Source: Pseudomonadota bacterium (GTDB lineage Bacteria > Myxococcota_A > Polyangia > Polyangiales > Polyangiaceae). Taken from it: a stretch of 33,140 nucleotides of DNA. Where the stretch lies: contig JAEYWK010000046.1 in assembly GCA_023431345.1 (NCBI GenBank), positions 1-33,140 of the forward strand, written 5' to 3'. Positions 14,007 through 22,141 of the stretch are shown one piece after another. Every line of letters begins with the position of its first letter. The first letter of the stretch is position 1. The notes below the pieces were generated by a model. That model saw only the letters and a program-made list of their open reading frames with translations. It had not been told where the DNA came from and made no database searches. The position numbers and the translations under genes were made by a program.

Positions 14007-15554
14007 TTATTGGGTGATGGTCCAGGTCGAGGTGCCGTCGGCGCCGTCGGAGAGGGTCACGCCGAGGGCGAGGAGCTCGTCGCGGATGGCGTCGCCGCGC
14101 GCGAAGTCTTTGGCTTTGCGGGCTTCTGCGCGCTCGATCAGCTTTTGATCGATGCTGGCCGCGGATAGCTGGCGCAGCGCGAGCCGCCGCGCTTTGACGC
14201 GCGCCGCGTAGACCGCGGGCGGCACGTTGAGCAAGCCGAGCTGCTGCGTCAACGCGCGGATGGCGTTGGACGCTTTTTGGCCGACGGCTCCCGCGGCGCC
14301 GGCGAACGCCAGGTCCTTCTTGCGCTTCTGAGCGAGCATGGTCGTCTCGTTGGCGATGCGCATCAGCTCGCCCAGCGCGGCCAGGGCGACGGGCGTGTTC
14401 AGGTCGTCGTCCAGCGCGGCGTCGCCGGCGCTCGCGGCGGCTTCGATCTCGCCCTTCAGCTTCTGCAGCTCCGGCGGCAGCTTGCCCGGCGTCGTGAGGC
14501 CCGCGCTCGTCAGCTCCGTCAGGCGCTCGACGGTCGCGAAGAGGTAGTCGACGCGCCGCTCGGCTTCGTCGACCCCCGGAAACACCACGCGGCCGTCGGG
14601 CGCGTGCTCGGTGTCGAATTGGATCGGCCCGCGGTAGTGCGCGGCCAGCAAGAACCAGCGGAACCCCTCCGCGTCGTTGCGCGCCAGCACGTCACGCACG
14701 GTGACGAAATTGCCGAGCGACTTGCTCATCTTCTCTTTGTCGACGTTGACGAAGCCGTTGTGCATCCAGCAATGCGCGTAATCGCCCCCGCCGGGCTCGG
14801 CGGCCTCGCTTTGCGCGATCTCGTTCTCGTGATGCGGAAAAATCAGGTCCATGCCTCCGCCGTGCACGTCGAAGCCGTGACCCAAAAACTTGCTGGCCAT
14901 CGCCGAGCACTCGATGTGCCAGCCGGGGCGCCCGCGGCCCCACGGTGACTCCCAGCCCCAGTCGCCAACGCTTGCGCCCTTCCACAGCGCGAAGTCGAGG
15001 GGATCACGTTTGTGGTCGTCGCGCTCGACGCGCGCGCCCGCCTGCAAGTCGTCGATCTTGCGCCGCGACAGCTTGCCGTAGCCCGGGAAGCTGCGCACCG
15101 AGAAGTAGACGTCGCGCTTGCCATCGCCCATCTCCAGCTCGTAGGCGTTCTCGCTCGCGACGAGCTTCTGCACGAGCTCGATGATCTCCGGGATCGTCTC
15201 GCTGACGCGCGGCTCGTGCGTGGGGGAGAGACAGCCGCACGCCGCCATTTCTTCTTGATAAACAGCCGTCATGCGCTGAGACAGCGCGAGCGGGCTCTCC
15301 CCGTTCTTCTTCGCGCGCTCCAAGATCTTGTCGTCGACGTCGGTGATGTTGCGGACGAACTTGACCTTGATGCCTTGCTGCATGAGGCGGCGCACGAGCA
15401 AATCCGGCGCGAGGGCGGCGCGCGCGTGCCCGGCGTGAGGCACGTCGTACACGGTGGGCCCGCAGCAGTAGATGGTGGCTTCGCCCGGCGTACGCAGCTC
15501 GAGCGGCTCCGTGTTGCGAGTGAGCGTGTTGTAAATCCGAAGCGTCGAAGCCAT
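14007..15554 (-). CDS. cysS: Cysteinyl-tRNA synthetase
   Basis: A 515-residue class I synthetase that charges tRNA(Cys) in the cytoplasm. The start region IYNTLTRNTEPL is typical. The HIGH-type signature is HAGH at residues 40-43, after the zinc-ligand region YCCGPTVYD (Cys30/Cys31). The other zinc ligands are visible as the Cys in HIECSAMA and the His/Glu in FPHHENEIAQSE. The KMSKS loop is present as KMSKSLGNF. The C-terminal helical anticodon-binding part includes a RKAKDFARGDAIRDEL segment, which is diagnostic for the family. It is slightly longer than the roughly 460-480 residues common in other bacteria. It lies 95 bp downstream of the rhomboid gene and may share its transcript. Confidence 0.98.
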   Translation of the reverse strand: MASTLRIYNTLTRNTEPLELRTPGEATIYCCGPTVYDVPHAGHARAALAPDLLVRRLMQQGIKVKFVRNITDVDDKILERAKKNGESPLALSQRMTAVYQEEMAACGCLSPTHEPRVSETIPEIIELVQKLVASENAYELEMGDGKRDVYFSVRSFPGYGKLSRRKIDDLQAGARVERDDHKRDPLDFALWKGASVGDWGWESPWGRGRPGWHIECSAMASKFLGHGFDVHGGGMDLIFPHHENEIAQSEAAEPGGGDYAHCWMHNGFVNVDKEKMSKSLGNFVTVRDVLARNDAEGFRWFLLAAHYRGPIQFDTEHAPDGRVVFPGVDEAERRVDYLFATVERLTELTSAGLTTPGKLPPELQKLKGEIEAAASAGDAALDDDLNTPVALAALGELMRIANETTMLAQKRKKDLAFAGAAGAVGQKASNAIRALTQQLGLLNVPPAVYAARVKARRLALRQLSAASIDQKLIERAEARKAKDFARGDAIRDELLALGVTLSDGADGTSTWTITQ

Positions 15555-15649
15555 GGAAGGGCCGGAGCGTGCGAGCAGGCCGGCCGCGGGTCAAGTCGAG
15601 CGCGTCGCCCCGAGTCGACCGCGAAATTTGGCGCTAAATCGCGGCGAGC

Positions 15650-16411
15650 TCAGCGATCACGCCAAGCGTCGTAGCGTGATCTCGGCAGCGGCCGCGCGCG
15701 CCGCGGCGGCGGTCGCCAGCCTACCCACTGCTGGCTGTCGCGCGTCGGCCCCCGCGCAAGCATGGGCTTTACCAGCAGGAGGCCGGCGAGGAAGCCGCCG
15801 ATGTGCGCGAAGAACGCGACCCCGCCCATGCTGGCGGCGCCGAGCGACGACACGCCCGACAGCAGCTGCCCCACGAACCAAAAGCCGATCACGAGCCAGG
15901 CCGGGAACGACAAGAACAGCCCGAGGAAGAGCCAGAGCAGGGGGATCGAGTTCAGGACCAGGATCGGCGCGCGCGGGAAGAGCACGATGTAAGCGCCCAA
16001 AACCCCCGAGATCGCGCCCGACGCGCCGACCATCGCCACCGGGCTATCGATGCCGGTCGCGAGCTGCGCCCCCGCGGCCGCGACGCCCGCCAGCAAGTAG
16101 AAGCCGATGTAGCGGAGGTGCCCGAGCGAGTCTTCGACGTTGTCCCCGAAGATGTAGAGGAACAGCAAGTTGCCGCCCAAGTGCGCGAGCCCCCCGTGCA
16201 TGAACATGCTGGTCAAGATCGTGAAGGCTTCGCCGAGCGGGTCCGTCGTCAGGCGTGTGGCAACCAAGCCATAGCCGGTCACGATGGCCGCCTCGCCCTG
16301 TTGACCAATGAGCCAGGTCTGCCAGACGTACGCCGCGATGTTCGCCGCGATCAGCAGGTAGTTCACGAACGGGAACGTTCGCGTCGGATTTTGGTCCTTG
16401 ATCGGAAACAT
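15650..16411 (-). CDS. Rhomboid-family intramembrane serine protease
   Basis: A 253-residue inner-membrane protease with about six or seven membrane segments. The catalytic dyad is visible: Ser131 in GASGAISG and His203 in FFAHIGGFLAG. The membrane segment with MHGGLAHLGGN (His72, His77, Asn81) gives the oxyanion-site residues. These proteins cut single-pass membrane proteins within the bilayer. The last 35 residues are Arg/Pro-rich and soluble. The MFPIKDQNPTRTFPFVN start is typical of a common bacterial rhomboid group. The ATG at 16411 is preceded by a strong Shine-Dalgarno sequence. The gene is divergent from the lipoprotein gene, with only 47 bp between the starts. Confidence 0.95.
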   Translation of the reverse strand: MFPIKDQNPTRTFPFVNYLLIAANIAAYVWQTWLIGQQGEAAIVTGYGLVATRLTTDPLGEAFTILTSMFMHGGLAHLGGNLLFLYIFGDNVEDSLGHLRYIGFYLLAGVAAAGAQLATGIDSPVAMVGASGAISGVLGAYIVLFPRAPILVLNSIPLLWLFLGLFLSFPAWLVIGFWFVGQLLSGVSSLGAASMGGVAFFAHIGGFLAGLLLVKPMLARGPTRDSQQWVGWRPPPRRARPLPRSRYDAWRDR

Positions 16412-16421
16412 CCGGGGGCCG

Positions 16422-16428
16422 CCTCCTT
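16422..16428 (-). promoter_or_regulatory. Strong ribosome binding site of the rhomboid gene
   Basis: Read on the minus strand this is AAGGAGG, 10 nt before the ATG at 16411, and it fixes that start. It overlaps TATAAG, a 5/6 match to the -10 consensus, but a promoter there would start transcription after the ribosome site, so I read it as the ribosome site only. Confidence 0.7.
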
Positions 16429-16458
16429 ATACCTTTCGTGCTAGCGTCCGCCCACCTT

Positions 16459-16950
16459 ATGCGAAGGGTCGGATGGCTGCTCGGAGTGACGTTTTTGGCC
16501 ACGGCGTGCGCAGGCTCGCGCTACGACGGCCGCGTTTACGACGACGGCACGCTGCGCTTTCACACCGGTCCCGTGCCGAGCGATTGGCACCAGGTCGACG
16601 CCGACGGCACCTTGCTCGCGTTCCGTGACGACGGAGCGCCCGCCACGATCGCGCTGAACGGCCGCTGCGGCGTCGACGGCGACGACGTGCCGCTCGCCTC
16701 GCTGACACAGCACCTGTTCTTGCAGTTCACGGAGCGTGAGCTGAAGTCGCAAGAGGAGCTCACCCTCGACGGCCGTGCCGCCATGCGGACCGAGCTGCTC
16801 GGCAAGCTCGACGGCGTGCCCAAGCATTTCCTCGTGTACGTGCTCAAGAAAGACGGCTGCGTGTACGATTTCTGGCGCATCGCCGATGTGCGCGCCGGTG
16901 ACGCGGCTCCATTCGAGAGCTTCGTGCGCGGCTTCGCCACCGAGCCCTGA
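16459..16950 (+). CDS. Small putative lipoprotein
   Basis: A 163-residue protein starting MRRVGWLLGVTFLATACAGSRYDG. The basic start, hydrophobic core and Cys18 in ATAC resemble a lipoprotein signal, although position -3 is Ala instead of the usual Leu/Val. The mature part is about 145 residues with three more cysteines (GRCGVDGDDVP, KKDGCVYDFW), and its layout (TLRFHTGPVPSDWHQVDADG, LKSQEELTLDGRAAMRTELLG) recurs in myxobacterial lipoproteins of unknown function. A GTG at 16438 would extend the start by seven residues without improving the signal. The mlaE gene begins 2 bp after the stop, so the two are probably cotranscribed. This raises a possible link to outer-membrane lipid transport. Confidence 0.8.
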   Translation: MRRVGWLLGVTFLATACAGSRYDGRVYDDGTLRFHTGPVPSDWHQVDADGTLLAFRDDGAPATIALNGRCGVDGDDVPLASLTQHLFLQFTERELKSQEELTLDGRAAMRTELLGKLDGVPKHFLVYVLKKDGCVYDFWRIADVRAGDAAPFESFVRGFATEP

Positions 16951-16952
16951 AC

Positions 16953-17816
16953 ATGACGACGCGCGCGCCGACCGACTCGATCCCTCCGCCCAGCCAAGGC
17001 GAGCGGCGCAGCTTGATGCCGCCGCCTCCTCCCAAGTTTTGGGAGCGCCAGATCGGCAAGATCACGGCCTTGGTCGAGGGCGTCGGCACCGTCACCAGCA
17101 TGATGCTCGGCGCCCTACGCGCCGGCGTTCGTCGCCCCTTCGAGGGGCGCGCCATTTTGCAGCAAGTCGAGGCCCTGGGCGTGGCGTCGCTCGGCATCGT
17201 CATCGTCACCAGCGTGTTCATCGGCATGGTGATGTCGGTCCAGTTCGCGTTCGGTCTGCGCAAGTTCGGCGGCATGGAGTACACGGGCCGCGTGGTGGCG
17301 CTCAGCTTCATGCGCGAGCTGGCGCCGACGCTCACCGCGGTCATCGTGGGCGGCCGCATCGGCTCCGGCATGGCGGCCGAGGTGGGGTCGATGGCAGTGA
17401 ACGAGCAGATCGACGCCGTGCGCGCCCTCGGCGCCGACCCGCTGAAGAAGCTGGTGTGGCCGCGGCTCGTCGCCTCGACGCTCGTCATGCCCGTGCTGGC
17501 GGCGTTCGCGCTGGTGCTCGGCTTCGGCGGCGCGATGCTGATTAGCGATCTCGAGTTCAACATTCAGTGGAAGTTCTTCCTGAACTCCGCGCTCAGCGTC
17601 GTCACTATGGCGGACTTCGCGAGCGGCATGATGAAGACGCCGGTCTTCGGCGCGATCATCGCGCTCGTCGGCTGTCACATGGGCATGGCGACGCGCGGGG
17701 GCTCCGTGGGCGTCGGCAACAGCACCACGCGCGCGGTGGTGGTCGTCTCGATCACGATTTTGATCGCCGACTTCTTCTTGACCAAACTGGCAATCATATT
17801 CTGGCCCACGAACTGA
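16953..17816 (+). CDS. mlaE: MlaE-family ABC transporter permease
   Basis: A 287-residue inner-membrane permease of the MlaE family, which moves phospholipids between inner and outer membrane with the MlaF ATPase and an MlaD-type MCE protein. After a Pro-rich 28-residue N terminus there are about five or six membrane segments. The family signature is clear: LRKFGGMEYTGRVVALSFMRELAPTLTAVIVGGRIGSGMAAEVGSMAVNEQIDA, then LGADPLKKLVWPR and GATRGGSVGVGNSTTRAVV-like sequence at the end. The lipoprotein gene lies 2 bp upstream. No ATPase (MlaF) or MCE (MlaD) gene follows here, so the partners must be elsewhere. A 321-bp gap with a sigma54-like promoter separates it from the next gene. Confidence 0.93.
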   Translation: MTTRAPTDSIPPPSQGERRSLMPPPPPKFWERQIGKITALVEGVGTVTSMMLGALRAGVRRPFEGRAILQQVEALGVASLGIVIVTSVFIGMVMSVQFAFGLRKFGGMEYTGRVVALSFMRELAPTLTAVIVGGRIGSGMAAEVGSMAVNEQIDAVRALGADPLKKLVWPRLVASTLVMPVLAAFALVLGFGGAMLISDLEFNIQWKFFLNSALSVVTMADFASGMMKTPVFGAIIALVGCHMGMATRGGSVGVGNSTTRAVVVVSITILIADFFLTKLAIIFWPTN

Positions 17817-17911
17817 GCTAGGGCTGGGCCGCGCCAGCTTGCACGTCTCGCCGGAAACGCAACTTTTTGCGCTCTTATCGACGTCAAGGCGCTTTGCGAC
17901 GTGATGGCGAG

Positions 17912-17927
17912 TGGCACGTCTCATGCT
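17912..17927 (+). promoter_or_regulatory. Sigma54 (-24/-12) type promoter
   Basis: TGGCACG-TCTC-ATGCT matches the consensus TGGCACG-N4-TTGCW at all of the -24 element and at four of five positions of the -12 element, with the exact 10-nt distance between the GG and GC doublets. The predicted transcription start is near 17938, leaving a leader of about 200 nt before the DUF2203 gene. An enhancer-binding activator would be required. The match is by eye against the known consensus. Confidence 0.6.
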
Positions 17928-18038
17928 CTGACCTCGAATCGCAGCGCCGCCGTCTCCTCCAGCGAGAACTTTTACGGCTCGTACATCGCATTCGTACATC
18001 TCCACTGCTACGCGCCTGCGATTCGCGCTCTCGTCTCC

Positions 18039-18067
18039 TTGACCATGCGCGGATCGGCTCGTAAGCT
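18039..18067 (+). promoter_or_regulatory. Candidate sigma70-type promoter
   Basis: TTGACC (18039-18044, 5/6), 17-nt spacer, TAAGCT (18062-18067, 3/6), about 70 bp before the DUF2203 start. It is an alternative to the sigma54-type site. Confidence 0.35.
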
Positions 18068-18137
18068 CCTGCAGCTTGACGCAATTGCTGATCGCAGTGG
18101 CGCACGAGTAGACGGGATCGTGCTCTGGAGTCGAGTG

Positions 18138-18587
18138 ATGGAAGAAGAGCTCGCGACGCAACGAGTGTTCACGATTTCCGAGGTCAACGCCCTGATTCCA
18201 GCGCTCTCGTCGCTGGTTCAAGATCAACTGCGCGCCCAAGCGGAAATCGAGCAGCGGCTGGCCGAGCTGATGCGCTTGACGGGCGAGCCGCCACGCTCGC
18301 TATCGCCCACCGTCGCTGACTCGAGCGAGGTGAGCCGGCTGAAGCGCGATCTGCGCTCGCGCATCGCCCGCTACGAAACCGGCTGGCAGCGCGTGCAGAA
18401 ATGGGGCGGGGTCATCAAAGACCCACAAACCGGCCTGGTAGACTTTTATGGCCGTGTCGACGGCAAGCTCGTCTGGCTGTGCTGGCGCTACGGCGAGGAT
18501 ACGCTCGGCTACTACCACGAGCTGACGGCGGGGTACCCGGGTCGCCGGCCGCTGAGCCTCGACGTGCGGCGTAAGCTCGTGAATTGA
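18138..18587 (+). CDS. DUF2203 family protein
   Basis: A 149-residue soluble protein with the DUF2203 layout: FTISEVNALIPALSSLVQDQ at the start (residues about 10-30), a long helical region, then GGVIKDPQTGLVDFYGRVDGKLVWLCWRYGEDTLGYYHELTAGYPGRRPL at residues about 97-146, the family's conserved half. The family is widespread and has no assigned function. The ATG at 18138 places the conserved 'FTI' eleven residues in, as usual. An in-frame extension to 17901 was rejected. folE begins about 12 bp later, so it heads a run of four genes. Confidence 0.85.
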   Translation: MEEELATQRVFTISEVNALIPALSSLVQDQLRAQAEIEQRLAELMRLTGEPPRSLSPTVADSSEVSRLKRDLRSRIARYETGWQRVQKWGGVIKDPQTGLVDFYGRVDGKLVWLCWRYGEDTLGYYHELTAGYPGRRPLSLDVRRKLVN

Positions 18588-18599
18588 GGCAGGGCGTTG

Positions 18600-19178
18600 G
18601 TGGTGATCGATCGAGCCCGCGCCGAGCGGGCGGTGCATGAATTCCTCCTCGCTCTCGGGCGCGATCCCGATCGGGAACCCGATCTGCGCGGCACCCCGGA
18701 GCGCGTCGTCGCGGCGTACGCGAGCGAGCTGCTCACCGGCTACGACGTCGACGTCGAGGCGCTGCTCGCGGATGGGCAAGCGATCGCGCCGGGCCAGCAC
18801 AGCGGCCTGGTGGCGCTGACGGGCATCGCCGTCAGCACCGTGTGCCCGCATCATCTGCTGCTCTCACACGGCACCGCGAGCGTCGTGTACCGGCCGGGCG
18901 CGAGCTTGTTCGGGCTCGGCACGTTGTCCAAGCTGGTCGGCGCCTTCGCGCGCCGCTTGAGCTTGCAGGAGTCGATCGGCGAGAGCGTGGTGCAAGCCCT
19001 CGTGGAGCACGGCGGCGCCGCGGCGGCGTACTGCGAGCTGCGGCTCGTGCACGGCTGCTTGGTGTCGCGCGGCGCGCGCGAGGCTCACAGTGAGCTCTCG
19101 ACGACGGCGCGCCGCGGCGACCTTTCCGCAGCGGAGCTCGCGCTCCTGCTCGGCCGGCGCGTCGAGGCGGTTCCTTGA
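18600..19178 (+). CDS. folE: GTP cyclohydrolase I
   Basis: A 192-residue enzyme of the GTP cyclohydrolase I family, which converts GTP to dihydroneopterin triphosphate, the first step to folate and pterins. Zinc ligands and the active site are visible: Cys82 and His85 in TVCPHH, and Cys153 in VHGCLVSRG. GLGTLSKLVGAFARRLSLQE corresponds to the family's G(L)SK(I/L)xR(I/V)V block, and SELSTTARRG is the C-terminal active-site edge. It is about 20-30 residues shorter at the N terminus than E. coli FolE. The start is unclear among TTG 18597, GTG 18600 and GTG 18603, all behind AGGCAGGG. The stop overlaps the SDR gene, indicating coupling. Confidence 0.9.
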   Translation: MVIDRARAERAVHEFLLALGRDPDREPDLRGTPERVVAAYASELLTGYDVDVEALLADGQAIAPGQHSGLVALTGIAVSTVCPHHLLLSHGTASVVYRPGASLFGLGTLSKLVGAFARRLSLQESIGESVVQALVEHGGAAAAYCELRLVHGCLVSRGAREAHSELSTTARRGDLSAAELALLLGRRVEAVP

Positions 19179-19861
19179 GCGGAGTGGCGCTCGTGACGGG
19201 CGCCAGCCGCGGCGTCGGACGGGCGATCGCGGCGTCGCTGGCGGCCCGAGGGCTCGATCTCGGGCTCGTCGGTAGGGCGTCACCCGAGCTGAGCGGAGCC
19301 GCCGAGCAGCTCGCGCGAGAGCTCGGCCGCAAGGTCGTGCTCGCCCCCGCCGATTTTCGCGATCCGGCCTCGCTCGAGCGCGCCGCCGCGCGCGTGGTGG
19401 AAGACCTCGGGCCTCCCAGCGTCGTCGTGCACAACGCGGGCATGATCGTGCGCGGCACGATCGAGCAAACCAGCGTTGACGCGTGGGACGAGCAGCTCGA
19501 CGTCAACTTGCGCGCTCCGTTCGTGCTGACGCGCGCCCTCTTGCCGCCGATGCGGGCCGCGGGCCGCGGGCGCTTCGTGTTCATCGGCAGCATCAGCGGC
19601 ACGCTGGGCTCGCCGGGCGCCGCCGCTTATGCGGCTTCGAAATGGGGGCTCAGCGGCTTCGTCAAGAGCCTCGCCGAGGAGCTGAGAGATTCGGGGCTGC
19701 TCGCGGTCGCGATTTTGCCGGGCGCCATCGACACCGACATGCTGCGCGGAGGCCCCTTCGCCGCGCGCATGAGCGCCGACGAGGTGGCGAAGACGGCCAC
19801 GTTCTTGGCTCTCGACGCGTCGCCCGCGCACAACGGCGCGCTGGTCGAAATGTTCGGATAG
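19175..19861 (+). CDS. Short-chain dehydrogenase/reductase (SDR)
   Basis: A 228-residue NAD(P)H-dependent oxidoreductase with all classical SDR motifs: cofactor loop TGASRGVG (residues 8-15), HNAG about residue 88, catalytic Ser in SISG and Tyr-x-x-x-Lys in YAASK, and PGAIDT after them. FabG-like enzymes look like this, but the gene sits translationally coupled to folE (TTG start inside the folE stop, overlapping 4 bp), so a pterin reductase such as FolM or a sepiapterin-reductase-like role is plausible. Substrate cannot be read from the sequence. A GTG at 19184 would also give a complete domain. The GH95 gene follows after 8 bp. Confidence 0.85.
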   Translation: MSGVALVTGASRGVGRAIAASLAARGLDLGLVGRASPELSGAAEQLARELGRKVVLAPADFRDPASLERAAARVVEDLGPPSVVVHNAGMIVRGTIEQTSVDAWDEQLDVNLRAPFVLTRALLPPMRAAGRGRFVFIGSISGTLGSPGAAAYAASKWGLSGFVKSLAEELRDSGLLAVAILPGAIDTDMLRGGPFAARMSADEVAKTATFLALDASPAHNGALVEMFG

Positions 19862-19869
19862 CGCCGGCG

Positions 19870-22131
19870 ATGACGCGCGCGCCGCTCACTCTGCGCTATC
19901 GGCACCCCGCGGAGGAGGCGCTCACGGAGGCGCTGCCGCTCGGCAACGGGCGACTGGGAGCCCTGGTGTGCGGCGGTGTTCCCGCCGAGCGCGTCGTGCT
20001 GAACGAAGGCACGTGGTGGGCCGGCGGTCCTTACGACCCGACCAACCCGGAAGCGCTCGGCAGCTTGCCGGAGGTGCGGCGGCTGATCTTTGCCGGCGAG
20101 GCGCGCGCCGCGGCAGAGCTAGCGCAGGCCAAGCTGATGGCGCGCCCGAGCACGCAGGCGCCCTACCAGCCGCTCGGTGAGCTGCGCCTGGGTTTCGCCG
20201 GACACGAGCGCCCCGACGAGTACGAGCGTCGGCTCGACTTGCAGACGGCGGTCGCGACCACTCGCTATCGGGTGGGCGGGGTCACGTTCGTACGAGAAGC
20301 CTTCGTCAGCGCGCCCGACGACGCGCTGATCCTTCGCGTCCGCGCCTCGCGGCCCGCGGCGCTCGACGTCGTGCTCAGCTTGGCATCGGAGCAGCGCGGG
20401 CGCTTCGATTGGCAGCGCGGCGTCGAGACCTGGTTCACGCGCGCGGAGCTGGGCATGCGCGGGCGCAACCGCGCGTTCGCGGGTATCGAGGGCGCGCTGT
20501 CGTTCGAGCTCGGGGTCGCGGTTCGTGCCAGCGGCGGCCGCGTGCTGCCGGGTGACCAGCGCACGACCGTGCGCGACGCCGACTCGCTGCTGCTGATCGT
20601 GACCGCCGCCACCAGCTACGCGAGCTTTCGCGACCAGACGCGCGACCCGACCGCGGCCGTGCAGGGGACGCTCCAAGCGGCGCGAGCGCGCTCCTTCGAG
20701 GAGCTCTTGGCGCGGCACCAAGGCGACTACGCCCCGCGCTTCGGGCGCTTTCACCTCGACTTGGGCGCGAGCGGCGCGCGCGCCGAGCAGCCGACGGACG
20801 CGCGCATCGCCAGCTTCGAGCGCGGCGGGGATCCGGAGCTAGCGGCGCTGTACGTGCAGTACGCGCGCTACTTGCTGCTGGCGTGCTCGCGGCCCGGTGG
20901 GCAGCCGGTGACGCTGCAGGGCTTGTGGAACGACCAGCTCGAGCCTGCCTGGGGCTGCAAGCACACGATCAACATCAACACTCAGATGAGCTACTGGCCC
21001 GCTCTCCCGGGCGCGCTGCCCGAATGCACCGAGCCGCTGCTGGCGCTCCTCGAAGATCTGTCGCTGACGGGCCAGCACACGGCGCGCGTGCACTACGGCG
21101 CGCGCGGCTGGGTGGCGCACCACAACACCGATCTGTGGCGCGCCGCCGCTCCTGTCGATGGGGTGGAGTGGGGGCTCTGGCCGACCGGCGGCGCTTGGCT
21201 GTGCCTGCACTTGTGGGACCACTACCTGTTCACCGCGGACCAAGCGCTGCTCGCGCGCGCGTACCCGGTGCTGCGGGGGGCGGCGGAGTTCTTCTTGGAC
21301 ACCTTGGTCGAGCACCCGCGGACGGGCGAGCTGGTCACGTGTCCCAGCATCTCGCCGGAGAATCAGCACCCGCACGGCACCGCGCTCTGCGCCGGTCCGA
21401 GCATGGACAGCGCGATTTTGCGTGACCTCTTCGACGCCACCACCAGCGCCGCCGCGCTGCTCGAGGTCGACGCCGAGCTGCGCGACCAGCTGCGGGAAGC
21501 GCGCGAGCGGCTGCCTGCGCTGCGCGTCGGGCGCGGCGGTCAGCTGCAAGAGTGGCTCGACGACTGGGATTTGGCCGCGCCGGAGCCACGTCACCGCCAC
21601 GTGTCGCACGCCTTCGCGCTGCACCCGTCGCATCAAATCACGCCGGATGGCACGCCGGAGCTGGCGGCGGCCGTACGTCGCTCGCTCGAGCTGCGCGGCG
21701 ACGCGGGGACGGGCTGGAGCCTGGCTTGGAAGATCAACTTCTGGGCGCGGCTGTGGGACGGGGAGCGCGCCCATTCGCTGCTGCAGCAGCTGCTGAGCCC
21801 GGACCGGACTTACATGAACTTGTTCGACGCGCACCCGCCGTTTCAAATCGATGGCAATTTCGGTGGCGCCGCCGGCGTGATCGAGATGCTGCTGCAGAGC
21901 CGACCGGGTTGCCTTCACGTGCTCCCAGCCCTGCCGGGGGCGTGGCCGAGCGGCCACCTGCGGGGCGTGCGGGCGCGCGGTGGGCTCACGGTCGATTTCT
22001 CGTGGCGCGCCGCGCGGGTCGACGCGCTCTCGGTCACCGCGCTCGCCGCGCAGACGATCGAGCTCAAGCTCGCCGGCGGCGCGCCCCGGCGCGTGGAGCT
22101 GCGCGCGGGTGAGCAGCTCGTCGACGTGTAA
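19870..22131 (+). CDS. GH95-family glycoside hydrolase (alpha-L-fucosidase-type)
   Basis: A 753-residue protein of glycoside hydrolase family 95, which holds inverting alpha-L-fucosidases and some alpha-L-galactosidases. The N-terminal beta-sandwich (about 1-270) opens with RYRHPAEEALTEALPLGNGRLGA and NEGTWWAGGPYDP, and the (alpha/alpha)6 barrel follows. Residues equivalent to those known in Bifidobacterium AfcA are present: Asn368 and Asn370 in NINTQMSYW, the general acid Glu497 in SISPENQ, and Asp661 in PPFQIDGNFGG. No signal peptide is seen, unlike many secreted GH95 enzymes, so it probably acts in the cytoplasm on imported oligosaccharide. The ATG at 19870 is chosen because the in-frame extension upstream overlaps the SDR gene and is Arg-rich. 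It ends 10 bp before the convergent carboxyltransferase gene. Confidence 0.93.
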   Translation: MTRAPLTLRYRHPAEEALTEALPLGNGRLGALVCGGVPAERVVLNEGTWWAGGPYDPTNPEALGSLPEVRRLIFAGEARAAAELAQAKLMARPSTQAPYQPLGELRLGFAGHERPDEYERRLDLQTAVATTRYRVGGVTFVREAFVSAPDDALILRVRASRPAALDVVLSLASEQRGRFDWQRGVETWFTRAELGMRGRNRAFAGIEGALSFELGVAVRASGGRVLPGDQRTTVRDADSLLLIVTAATSYASFRDQTRDPTAAVQGTLQAARARSFEELLARHQGDYAPRFGRFHLDLGASGARAEQPTDARIASFERGGDPELAALYVQYARYLLLACSRPGGQPVTLQGLWNDQLEPAWGCKHTININTQMSYWPALPGALPECTEPLLALLEDLSLTGQHTARVHYGARGWVAHHNTDLWRAAAPVDGVEWGLWPTGGAWLCLHLWDHYLFTADQALLARAYPVLRGAAEFFLDTLVEHPRTGELVTCPSISPENQHPHGTALCAGPSMDSAILRDLFDATTSAAALLEVDAELRDQLREARERLPALRVGRGGQLQEWLDDWDLAAPEPRHRHVSHAFALHPSHQITPDGTPELAAAVRRSLELRGDAGTGWSLAWKINFWARLWDGERAHSLLQQLLSPDRTYMNLFDAHPPFQIDGNFGGAAGVIEMLLQSRPGCLHVLPALPGAWPSGHLRGVRARGGLTVDFSWRAARVDALSVTALAAQTIELKLAGGAPRRVELRAGEQLVDV

Positions 22132-22141
22132 TTATTGGAAA

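Larger units (their letters stand above)
17817..18137. other. 321-bp intergenic region with promoters
   Basis: No gene supported. It contains the inverted pair ACGTC (17881) and GACGT (17898), the sigma54-type promoter at 17912 and a sigma70-type candidate at 18039. An open frame from 17901 joins the next gene but lacks protein-like composition before 18138, so I treat it as leader sequence. Confidence 0.5.

Noticed and set aside
16428..16433. TATACC as a -10 for the lipoprotein gene
   Set aside because: No -35 lies at a usable distance, and the same bases form the ribosome site of the divergent rhomboid gene.
19483..19869. N-terminal extension of the GH95 protein
   Set aside because: It overlaps the SDR gene in another frame, is Arg-rich, and the GH95 domain starts properly at 19870.
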